This document shows, one piece after another, positions 11,399-20,879 of a DNA stretch of 64,000 nucleotides. Where the stretch lies: contig JARGSG010000224.1 in the NCBI GenBank assembly GCA_030374805.1, forward strand, positions 496,001-560,000, given 5' to 3'. The DNA comes from Gracilaria gracilis. Lineage: Eukaryota; Rhodophyta; Florideophyceae; Gracilariales; Gracilariaceae. Numbering within the stretch: the stretch's first letter is position 1; every line of letters starts with the position of its first letter. The notes beneath the pieces were generated by a model. It ran no database searches, was not told where the DNA came from, and was given only the letters and a program-made list of their open reading frames with translations. The position numbers and the translations under genes were made by a program.

Positions 11399-11619
11399 CG
11401 CTTTTAATGTTTGAAGTGGTGTGTGGCGGGGTGAAAGAGTGGTGTTGTCGTGGGCTCATCGCATCGCGGACGCGATGCGATGAGCTCACAGCAGATCTTA
11501 GCCAATCACTGACGGCGTTAGACAGGATCGTATTGCTGGTGCGCTACAAGTAGTCTGATCCTCGCATATGCGTTTCAAGAGGATCGCCCTCGATTGGTGC
11601 GAGGACTCGGGGACGATTT
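11399..11619. repeat. 258-bp direct repeat, copy 2, left part
   Basis: Same-orientation partner of the repeat at 8436-8693. The remaining ~37 bases of this copy lie at 16776-16812, displaced by insertion of the copia element. Its core CATCGCATCGCG-GA-CGCGATGCGATG is a perfect inverted repeat at about 11459-11484 and is longer than in copy 1. Confidence 0.8.
11615..11619. other. 5-bp target site duplication of the copia element (left)
   Basis: GATTT precedes the left LTR, and the same five bases follow the right LTR at 16771-16775. This is the hallmark of a single integration event into the repeat. Confidence 0.8.
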
Positions 11620-11723
11620 TGAGACAAGCAGGAACCGATGACGCAACTCGTCTGTTCCGTCGCCGTCGCATGAGTCTTTACTATGTGACTGTTGCCGCTG
11701 TAAATCTGTACATGCGTGCTAAC
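11620..11723 (-). repeat. copia LTR, left (3') copy
   Basis: Begins TGAGACAAGCAGGAACCGAT and matches 16666-16770. It is followed by extra tandem copies of the 9-mer CGTGCTAAC reaching to about 11742, at the junction with the purine-rich tract on the element's strand. Confidence 0.8.
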
Positions 11724-14700
11724 CGTGCTAACCGTGCTAACCTTGCTTTTCATCGGCCGTGTATGAGCTCTTGGCGTCTCCTATTTGCATGCTTTGCGTG
11801 CTAACAGGCTTCCTGACGCCAATTGATGTTTCCAGAGGCTGAGGCTGGAGCTGTAGCTGCGTCACGTTCTGAATGAAGGCAGCCGGCCGCTTTGCTTTCG
11901 TCATAATGTCCGCTTTTATAGTGCGAGTGGGAGCTTGCCGCATTGTGAGATTCCGCTTCTGAATGTGATGTCGGAGAAAGTGGTGTCGAAGATCGATGTA
12001 TTTGCGGCGCTTGTTTGATCCGCTTTGTAACGCAGCTCCGATGGCGACCTGATTGTCCATGTAGAGTGGCGTCGGTTTTCGTAAGTCATAGCCCAGGAAT
12101 CGTAGGATGCGGCGGAACATTATAGTGTCTCCAGCAGCCGATGTTGCGGCTATGTATTCGGCTTCACATGTGGTAAGGGCAGGAACAGCTTGCTTCTTGG
12201 AGGACCAATCGAGTTAGTTGTTTTGTCCGTAGTGTACGGCGCCAGATGAAGATCTCCGCGTGGCCGTGTGGCCAGCGAAGTCGGCATCTGAGTAAGATAT
12301 GAGGGGTTCCGACGCGTCTGGATCGTTGGTGGTGCATGGTGGATAGTACAGCGCATGGTTCTTGGTTTCCTTTAGGTATTGTGCTGTCGATTTGAGGTGC
12401 TTCCAGTGTCTCTCTGTGGGCTCTGTGAGAGCGAGTGCTAATTTGGAGGTGACATATGCAATGTCAGGTCTGGTGCAATCAGCAAGCCATCGAAGGCAGC
12501 CGACGACCTGACAGTAGAGGCTTTTTGGTTTCGTGGAGATGGTGTCACTATCGTTCGGAGGATGGTATCCGAGTCCGGACGTGAATGGATGCTTCTTGCA
12601 GTTTGCCTTTTGCATCCCTAGCAGTTCACGAATTTGGTCGATTGTGTTGGGTTGTGATATCGATACTGCGGCATTGTTGTGCTGCGAGACTTGCCAATCG
12701 AGGTACTGTTTTGGTGTGCCCAGTCTCTTTATGTCATACTTTTGTCCGCGTAGATTGAACAATTTGTCAACGTAACGTTTGTGGTTGGATGCAACGAGAA
12801 AATCGTCGATGTTCAGGCATATGATTGTGTGTTCTTCATTGTCTCGTTTGCAGAACAGTGCTGGGTCATCTTCCGATTCTGCGAATCCGAGTGCCTTGAA
12901 GTACTTCCAAGCCTCTGCAAGAAATGTATGGCCTGCTCCAGGGGTTCCATAGAGGTTCAACATGAGCTGGCCTCCTGTTGTATGGTGCTTATGGGATCCG
13001 TCAAATTGGGGATGTTGCTTAGCAAATACAGGATTATCGTGTTAGAATTGTTCGTGGGTAAAGGCTGACGTTATATCGAAGTTTTAGAGCGTTAAGTTGT
13101 GTTGCGCTGTGAGAGCAAAGAGGAGTCGTACTGTGGACTTCTGCGAAAGATGAGCAGCGGTTTGTGTTGGGTCGTAGTCGTCATAAAGAATCATTTTGTC
13201 ACCTCGCACTGAGCAACGCACTTTGTGCCCAATAACCTTTCCTTCGCTGTCCCGTTTGTATTTGTATGTCATGGTGAGTAGGATTAATCGTTTTGAAAGG
13301 GAGTCCGCCGGTGACCAGTTAATGGCTTTCAGGTTGTCTAGCTTCTCAAGTTCTGCGTTGTGTGCCTTGGCCCATTGAACTGCGTCTGGGTATTTCTGTG
13401 CCTGTTTCCTACTGCTAGGTGGTGGCGTGTGCGGGGTTATGTGTGTGGGAGTTTTGTGGGGCGTATATGATTTGAACGCTGCGGATTGAGTCGCTACTGG
13501 GTCATGACTTCTGTTGTAAGGATAAAAGTTAATTGCTGGTATCTGTATGTTTTTGCCATCTCCAATCTTCATGGTCATGATGTTGTGTGGGGTTATGCCG
13601 TATAGGTAGCGGACTGGAATGCCGCGACTGTCCAGCTTCTTTTGCTGATTTTTGTCGACAGGGAGGAGCGCGTAACCAAGCTGGCCAAATGCGAATATGT
13701 GCTCTAGGATAGCTTTATTACCGAACAGTGCTTCATGCGGTTGCTTACCAGTTGTAGTGTGTGGAGTGATATTGTATTTGAAAGTGACGTCGCGCACCGC
13801 GTTCTCCCAGTGTTCTTCCCCCATTCCGCTATGAATGAGATTTGCTCGGGCGGCGGACATCAGAGTTTGATTGATTCGTTCTGCAATCGAGTTCTGCTGC
13901 GGCGTGTAAAGTATAGAGGTTTGATGGAGTGTGCCGTGTCGTTGCAGCTGGGATTTTATTTTTTTCCCAAGGTATTCATTTGCGTTATCAGATGTAAATA
14001 TTGCTGGATAGTGACCCGTCATGTTGTGAAAGAAAGTGGAAACAAAAGCGTAAGTGCGGGCCAGCTCTTTCCGTGAGCGGCTGAAGTGAATATAGAGATA
14101 GCGGCTGTGTAAATCAATGAAGGTCGTGAAGTAATGACTGACTTGATGCGATATCCGTCGCATGGGGCCACAGACGTCCGAAGTAATAATCTGTCCTTTT
14201 GCTGTTGTGTGCTGGCGTTTATGGTGTGTTCGTTTCTTGACCCGCCCTTGTAAACATGCACTGCAGCTCAGCCGTCGGCTGGCCTTCTTCATTAGCGATG
14301 TGTCGTGTATTATGCCCTGGGAGGCCATTTTTGCGAGTCGTTGTACAGGGGCGTGATTAAATATTAAGTGCCACTTGTGGAGGTCGTGATCTTGTTTGTT
14401 CGGTGGTTGCTCGTCATGGGGGTGAATGGCGGTGGATGCTAAGGGTCTGGGCTGGAGAATTGGCCGTTGCTTGCTGCTTGCATGCTTTTTAGATTTCTCC
14501 TTGGGTTTGTTTTGCGTCGGAAGGGGCGGGTGTATTGCGTGTGTTCGTGGTTTATCGCGAAGTGTGAGGTGTGTCGTGGTTGTCGCCGAAATCGGCTTGG
14601 CGGTGGACTGCTGCGGTTTAATCTCCAGTTCGTAGGCGTTATTTCGCCATGAAGCAATTCCAAGTAGTTTAATTGGTACTGTACGGCTAAGGATGTTTGC

Positions 14701-16665
14701 ATGCGTTGGTGTGAAGACTAGGGGTCCATATCGAGCAGATATAAAGTGTACGGACAAATTATTGCCGCGTAGATCGTTGTTGATCAGAGTTGGAATTCTC
14801 ATCTGGGTCCCTTTACTCGTGATGATCGTGAGTGTGCCCTTCTTCGTTGTCTGTAGGGGTTGTGGAGAGGCGGTGGTCGTGGTGATTGGATTTTTGAGGT
14901 TAGTCTGGTCAGGAGTGGTGTGGGAAATGATAGATGGGTGGCATCCGGAATCAAGTGCATACGTACACTCGCGGTCGGGAGGAGTCTCGTGATTAGTGTC
15001 CATTCCCTGTAAGACTTGTAAAAGTTCTTCCGGAACAGCATCTATTTTAATTGTAGCGGATTTAGCAGCACCTCGGCCACGACTTCCAAGACGGGGCTTA
15101 GTGTCTTTCAGTTCGTCGAGCTTCTTGTTAATATCATCGATTGCGTTTTTGAGGTTTCTGGAACTAGCCCCTCCGTACCGTCCCCTTGCTGTGCCTCGAT
15201 AGAAGCGAAGTGTTCCGCCAGTATATGTGTGCCTGTTCGAGAATGTAGTTGGCGGTTTACGGCTGGTAGCGTTTTGCTGTGACAGTATTGATTCGTACTG
15301 CTCCAAATGTTGTTGTGCTTCTACAATTGTCTTCGGTGGTGAGTCCACTACTATGGCGGTCGCTCTCTCAGTAAAGCGTTCATCCTGAAGTAGTCCCTGT
15401 AGGATATAGTGTATCGTGGTGCGTTCATCCTGTATGCCCGGGGTGCCAGCGATGATCTGCTTGCGTCTGATTTGCATATGTTGAGCGAAGTAGTCGGCAA
15501 TCGAACCTGTGCGTCACAGATTCATAGCCTTTGTTGTGAGGCTGAAGTAGTCCTTCATTGAGTGGGAATATACGGTGTCAGTAATGGCTTGAACGATCTT
15601 CGCTGGTGTTTCCTGGAAGATATCCGGTGTAGTATAGTAGTATAGTGAGCCCGAGTTGGTGCTTTGTGTATCCGATGGGCCGTTCACGTACAAAGGGGTA
15701 GTGCACGGTGGGTTGGTGCAGTGGCATCGCCACGTGTACGAGTTGGTGATCGAGTGCCAGACGGGTTGGCCGAGCGTACGAGTTAGACACGTGTAAAAGT
15801 TGTGTGGTGCTGGGTGGTGACAATGCAAATCAGACCGATCGTACAGTAGTTAGTAATGGAACCCAGACCCGATATTTAGTTGTAGTTTGGATTTCCCGAG
15901 GCCCCCAATCGTAAACGACAAGCATCTTTTGCCGAATGTCTTCTTCGTTAGTTTGCACTTACGATAGACTGCACGGTATAGTTTACTAAGGTTTCTTAGA
16001 CTGTTCGTACCCTTTTGGGCGCACCTGTACGCGCTTGGTGATACCGACCGTCCACTCTCCTTTCGACTGCCCTGTGCTTCCGCTCTCCGTCACCGTTCGG
16101 ATTCATTACAGTCACACGACTGTACGCTACCGCCGCTCCCGTCTCAAGACTGCTTCAGACTTTCTCCCGTTTTGTGCATTATACCACATCCGGGTTGGCC
16201 AGTCAGTCAGCAGTGGCGCTGGTAACGCTTTTTGTGATTATTCGACGTAGACTGGCTAATGATTTCTTGTCATTGGGCGTGGTCGGAAAAAAACCTTCCT
16301 CAAGAAGGTTTTTATATTCACGTTCCGTTACGATGTCTTTCAGATTTTGGAGCCACTGCTTGTAGTTTTCGGGTGTGAGCTCAAGCACATCTTCGGTGAA
16401 TCTCAAGCGTGGAGATTGTGAAGTGGCTGCGCCTGTGGCATGGGATAGGTACTTAATTTCTGTGTTGTAATGTGAGTTGGTGGTGTTGTCAGTAGCGTTT
16501 TGATATAACTGGAGCCAGACTTCTTGTGTGGATCGATAGTGGGCTCGTTTTTGCTTTGGCGTGAGGCTATCAAAGTAATTTGGTGTCATGGGAGCAATGG
16601 TTTGACCGTGGATCGTGTTTCTGAGTCTAGACCGTATGCCCGTGGGTCTGATGGTGCCTATAACC

Positions 16666-16770
16666 TGAGAAAAGCAGGAACCGATGACGGAACGCGTCTG
16701 TTCCGTCTCCGTCGCATGGGTTTTTACTATGTGACTGTTGCTGCTGTAAATCTGTACACGCGTGCTAACA
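16666..16770 (-). repeat. copia LTR, right (5') copy
   Basis: Begins TGAGAAAAGCAGGAACCGAT and ends GTGCTAACA, giving the usual TG...CA ends on either strand. It is followed directly by the GATTT duplication at 16771-16775 and then by the displaced end of the 258-bp repeat. Confidence 0.8.
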
Positions 16771-16775
16771 GATTT

Positions 16776-16812
16776 GGACCTTTTCACACATCTTGTACAT
16801 TCTCCCTTCCCC
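16776..16812. repeat. 258-bp direct repeat, copy 2, right part
   Basis: GGACCTTTTCACACATCTTG and the following CATTCTCCCTTCCCC continue copy 2 of the repeat where the copia insertion interrupted it. They align with 8657-8693. Confidence 0.75.
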
Positions 16813-16817
16813 GGTTA

Positions 16818-16847
16818 TTGCGGGCGAATATTGATATTCACCCGCAA
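16818..16847. repeat. 14-bp arm hairpin
   Basis: TTGCGGGCGAATAT, two-base loop TG, then ATATTCACCCGCAA. One mismatch in 14 pairs. Immediately follows the 258-bp repeat. Confidence 0.75.
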
Positions 16848-16934
16848 AGAGCCTCTGCAAAACCTCGCATCCGAGCGATAAACACTCAATTCAAATGTCA
16901 TATCTGCCATTTTTTGAATTGTGTCATTGTAGAT

Positions 16935-16982
16935 ACTGAGTTAATCAAGGAAACAGTTCACTGTTTCCTGGATTTACTCAGT
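16935..16982. repeat. 23-bp arm hairpin
   Basis: The arm starting ACTGAGTTAATC and ending GGAAACAGT pairs, across a two-base loop TC, with ACTGTTTCCTGG...ACTCAGT, with two mismatches in 23. It may be a small foldback relic. Confidence 0.75.
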
Positions 16983-17399
16983 TTTTGCGTAGAAAACTGC
17001 TTTTCACGTTGGAGGTCTACTGACTAACAGGATTGTAGATCTATTGTCTTTTTTCCTACACAGAGGTGTTTATGTTGATTCAATTCTAGCGCGAAAGAGG
17101 CTTTCTACAGTGAGCGAAATCCTTATACGACACCTCACATATTCGTCCGTTGCAGGGACATTCTCCCTCCCTGAGGTTTCGAAGTCTGTGCACTTCACGC
17201 CAGTATAAAACAAAATAAAACGAAATCAGTAAGAGCTCCAAAACTTTAGCAAAAACAAAGATATCCTCTAAAAGGTTACTCAAGGGGTGAAATTCCTATA
17301 CGACAGATGAACAACTGTGACACATTACGCACGCTAGATTGGCGCTAGTAGTCAGTTTTCATTCCCTGTCTTTCTAAGACAGACGCACAACGCCTTGTC

Positions 17400-18330
17400 A
17401 TACTTTAAACAAGGTTTTAACACGTGTTACAGTCCACCTTGTTCTATTCTGACACAACACAGTCCACCAGCTCTTCCACCGACAGAAACTGCCTTGCATC
17501 CGCGTACACACGCCTCGTTAGCAAGCCCCAAAGGTCTTCCATTGGGCTCAAATCTGGGCTACGGGCAGGCCAGTCCATAACCTCGATAATTTTTGACGTA
17601 AACTAGTCTCTAGTAAACTTAAAGGTATGAATTGCAGCACTATCTTGTTGAAAAACCCAAGTCTTTACATAGGTCCTTGCCACATACGGCAGCAAATAGT
17701 TCTCTAGTGTCTTCACATACTTTTCAGAATCCTGATTACCATATAAAACTGCTAATGTTCCTACACCAGTTTCTGAAACACATCTCCAAACCATGACCCT
17801 ACCTCCCCCCTTTTGTCTTTTAGAAATAATTCTCTTCTCTCTCCGCATATCGTGCCAATAGTAGGCAAAGCCGTCCAGGCCATCCAAGTTAAATTTTTTC
17901 TCATCAGAAAACAGAACAGGTCCTCAATCTACAGTGTCCCATGCATGCCTACGTCTTGCCCAATTTCGGCGATGTAGTTTGTGATGATACTGCAGTGGTG
18001 GGACCTTCTTAATTTTTTTTAAATTTTAGGTGCGACGTCTGCCAAAAAATTTGCTGCACACGCCGCTTCGATATTGGCAACTAAAGAGCAATCTTCAGCT
18101 GCGATGCGGATTGGTGACCCTTCGCGGCTTTTCTAACCAACCGACGGCGGGCGATAACCGACAGCTTTGTTTCTTTTTCAGGCGTTTTTCTGTTTCCATA
18201 TTCGACAGGGTTCTTCAAATAGCCAGATATGACATCTCTGCTGCGTCCAATGTGTCTCAAAATTGTGTTACAGAGCGGCCACTTGCTTTAAAAATCTCTT
18301 TTTGGCTTTTTTCTTTATCGGTTAGAAATT
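17400..18330 (-). pseudogene. decayed Tc1/IS630-like transposase
   Basis: On the - strand the N-terminal helix-turn-helix can be read as KWPLCNTILRHIGRSRDVIS then GYLKNP, the classic Tc1 pattern with RS..VI..YL.NP. Next come a second helix-turn-helix with a Ser/Arg-rich stretch, DGLDGFAYYWHDMR (the region after the first catalytic Asp), VFQQDSAAIHT (second Asp) and, in another frame, the DWPA-SPDL-P-E-like C-terminal block followed by VYADARQFLSVEELVD. At least four stops or frameshifts separate these blocks, for example a frame change near 17600 between the second Asp and the C-terminal block. It is inactive. Confidence 0.75.
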
Positions 18331-18630
18331 AGCCCTTCGGCATGTTTGGTGTGTGTGAAAAAAGGATGTGGTACACTTGAAGGTTGCTGTGGGACTGCGG
18401 ACTGGTGTTCAGTGTTTTGAGATTGGTTTTACTGGCTGTGATCTCTACTAATGGTATACCTGTCGTACAGTCTGCGAAACTGAAAAGGATCCACATCTTT
18501 AACCATAGATTGTAGCGTACTGGGCTAGATGTAAGCCCAAACAACGTGCGTAGGCTACAGCTCGCACACGAGTGCTTCCATACATTGTGCAAAACCACAG
18601 TTTAAAGCACAGAATAACATCGTAGTGCTG

Positions 18631-19874
18631 CATAGATAACACGAAAGTCTGATAGAGCCACGCAATATTATAAAGACCAAAACAATTCTTTATACTTTAC
18701 GAGCTTAATAGGTAGTCGACGAGCCTTTAGACGCTATAACAGAAACGAGACGACGCGGCATAGAGTGGTAAAGCGTTCGGATGTAGTTAAGAGTTATTCC
18801 AGACCACGCAGCAACCACAGCTTCCGCCAAACTTTCCAAAGACTCATACTGCCTTCCCTCGCGATACACTTCCCTCGCCATGTGTCCCCAGACGTTTTCA
18901 ATTATGTTGAGGTCTGGGGACTTCGCCGGCCAATCTAAAACATCAACCTCCTTCTCCTCCAACCAACTTTTTGTGTAATTCGACCAGTGGATAGAAGCGT
19001 TGTCGTGTTGTAAAGTCCAACGTTCCCCCAATGTTTCTGCCACAAAAGGTAGTAGCGAACGCTCCAGAGTCTCACAATACTTCTTGGAGTTCTGTGTGCC
19101 ATGAATTCTATCTAACTCGGAAAGTCCGTGGTAGGAAATAGCTCCCCAGATCATCAACGATTTCCCTCCCTGGTGCCTCTTCGAGAACATCTCTGGCGTG
19201 CTGCGCAGATCGTGCCAGTAGCACGCCAGACCATCCGGGCCGTCGAGGTTGAACTTCTTTTCATCGGAAAACACAACTCGTTTCCATTTTATAGCGCCGA
19301 AGTCAAGCTTTGACTTCGCCCATTCAAGGCGGAAAACTTTGTGACTTTTGTTGAGGTATGGACCCTTCGGCATCTTCTGGTATTTGAGATAGAGCACGCT
19401 GTTCAACACCTGTTGTACGCGGCGGACGGAGACCGGCAAATCGTATTGTCGTTGAAGGTCAGAAGCACTGCACCTGTTCCTTGCTGCATGTCGAATAATT
19501 AGCCTTGTTGCTTTTGCGGAGAGCTTTTGGTTGCGGGGTTTGAATTGCCGTTGTTGGGATGGATGTGGACGGCTCAGAAACTTTTGTATACAGGTACGGG
19601 TGCGTTTGACCTCTTCCGCGATGTGTCGTTGAGACATTCCATGGAAATAGTGAGCGAGAGTCTCCTTTTTCTCGGCGTCGGTGAGTTGAGGACCTCTCGG
19701 CATTGTTAGCGGCGATGGGAGGAGAGAAAATGGACGCAATGCACGAAGAGAAGCTCTGGTTTTGCATATACTACGTTTGAATTGTAGCGCGCTTTTCGTT
19801 TACGTTTCATGGTTTAAACAATGTTAAGGTCTTTATAAAGCTTCGTGGTCTTATAGAAATTTTGTTGCTTACTG
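18631..19874 (-). mobile_element. mariner/Tc1-like element inserted in the older Tc1 element
   Basis: The right end reads ..GTTGCTTACTG followed by TA (19875-19876). Its reverse complement shares a block with the left end: CCACG-A-...TATAAAGACC at about 18655-18685, matched by CCACGAAGCTTTATAAAGAC on the other side. The outermost ~20 bases of the left end match poorly, so that boundary is approximate. The element is about 1.24 kb, a normal length for a one-gene mariner, and contains one uninterrupted transposase frame. Confidence 0.7.
18705..19703 (-). CDS. Tc1/mariner transposase (DD34E), open frame
   Basis: A 332-residue protein starting MPRGPQLTDAEKKETLAHYF. An upstream in-frame ATG at 19739 adds 12 residues of no obvious role. 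Residues 10-110 form two helix-turn-helix units (SQRHIAEEVKRTRTCIQKF and SASDLQRQYDLPVSVRRVQQ). The DDE core follows: VVFSDEKKFN (first Asp), LQHDNASIH (second Asp) and, 34 residues further, NIIENVWG (Glu), with the intervening DWPAKSPDL block. All three acidic residues are present and no stop interrupts the frame, so the protein could be functional if expressed. The enzyme would cut at TA sites. It lies inside an older relative and is clearly the younger of the two. Confidence 0.85.
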   Translation of the reverse strand: MPRGPQLTDAEKKETLAHYFHGMSQRHIAEEVKRTRTCIQKFLSRPHPSQQRQFKPRNQKLSAKATRLIIRHAARNRCSASDLQRQYDLPVSVRRVQQVLNSVLYLKYQKMPKGPYLNKSHKVFRLEWAKSKLDFGAIKWKRVVFSDEKKFNLDGPDGLACYWHDLRSTPEMFSKRHQGGKSLMIWGAISYHGLSELDRIHGTQNSKKYCETLERSLLPFVAETLGERWTLQHDNASIHWSNYTKSWLEEKEVDVLDWPAKSPDLNIIENVWGHMAREVYREGRQYESLESLAEAVVAAWSGITLNYIRTLYHSMPRRLVSVIASKGSSTTY

Positions 19875-20228
19875 TATCAATATCTGACGCGATACGCGTG
19901 CGTTTTGTGGTCTTGGTTAGGCTTGTTACGCTGTGTACAGTGTAGAATCAGCCAGTGGACTCTGGATACGTGAGGCCTTTTTTTCTACGAGCTATCAGCC
20001 TAATGCTTTCTGGATCCATTTGGATTTCGGGGACTGTATAGCCACTTCGTGGCGAGTAGTAGCCGTTTTGTTCTAACGCGAGAATGGCGGCTCTTTGAAG
20101 AAAGACACAGGGCTCTTTTATTCGCTTTTATGTAACGGATAGTCTATGTAAAGCACTAATTGTAAGCTGCATCACCCGCGCATGTGCGGGCTGAAACCTG
20201 GGGTGTCGTATAGCCGTTTCGCGCACTG

Positions 20229-20879
20229 TATGTCGAGCTATTTGTTTCTCACGCGTTGGTGCGTTTGAATTTTCGGTCACTGTCCACATGTAAACCCATT
20301 CGAACGAAAGTTTGAATGTTCTGGCCACTGCAAACTTTGCAGTGCAAAGTGGTGCAAAGCAAAAAAAAAGACATTTCTATTCGAAGTGTTGGTGGTATTG
20401 TTTATTGTGGGATTCTTATATGCCGTGTATGGCATCGCATGCAGTTATATCTACATATGAGGCATCCAGGAGATATCGGTAGGGTAGAACTGCGATGTTT
20501 CTTTGGATGTGTTTGGAACATGCTGCGTGCTATGGACAAGCACCAGGTCGGTGTCTGAGCATCTACCCCTGTATTTCTTGTACGAACCCAGTTCCAAGAC
20601 AGTGTCGAGCAGATGACGAGCGCGCATGTGTTGCAGTGATATTCGCAAGGCTTCTGTACTAAAAGGTCTATTCATAACCTTCATCCATACACCATGCCAT
20701 GACCAAGACTTCACACAAATTCTCTTCGATACCACAAAGCTGCTTCAACCACAGACACCAACACCATCACGGTCCAGAGTTTCAAAACTTGAGTGCAGAC
20801 TGTGCAGTATATCCTACGTTTCAATCAGAAACACTCGAATATTGATCAGAATGTCTACGCTTTGAGAATCAATCCCCAA
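20229..20879. other. unassigned stretch between the transposon cluster and the HSF gene
   Basis: Only short frames on both strands, none with a recognisable domain. It marks the boundary from the repeat-rich left third to the gene island and probably contains the HSF 3' untranslated region at its right side. Confidence 0.4.

Larger units (their letters stand above)
11620..16770 (-). mobile_element. Ty1/copia LTR retroelement, fossil copy
   Basis: Element of about 5.15 kb in reverse orientation, bounded by short LTRs (about 105 bp) and a 5-bp target duplication GATTT. Reading on the - strand, a gag region lies in the right third, protease and integrase in the middle (a GAG-pre-integrase His/Cys finger and an integrase core are recognisable), and reverse transcriptase followed by RNase H in the left part (motifs like CLNIDDFLVAS and LYMDNQVAI). 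The integrase-before-RT order is what defines copia. The copy is broken, with the coding sequence interrupted in several places. The two LTRs differ at roughly nine of about 104 positions by eye, suggesting an old insertion. It inserted into copy 2 of the 258-bp repeat. Confidence 0.85.
17108..20228 (-). mobile_element. old Tc1/IS630-like element, split by a younger mariner-like element
   Basis: The ends are inverted repeats of about 27 bp. The left starts CAGTGAGCGAAATCCTTATA and the reverse complement of the right end starts CAGTGCGCGAAACGGCTATA, both continuing CGACACC. Each end abuts TA (17106-17107 and 20229-20230), the Tc1/mariner target duplication. A decayed transposase occupies about 17400-18330 on the - strand. 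The younger element at about 18631-19874 sits between that gene and the right end. Without the insert the element would be about 1.9 kb. Confidence 0.75.

Noticed and set aside
20451-20735. A 94-residue - strand frame before HSF
   Set aside because: No recognisable domain, poor amino-acid balance, and it lies at the transposon border.
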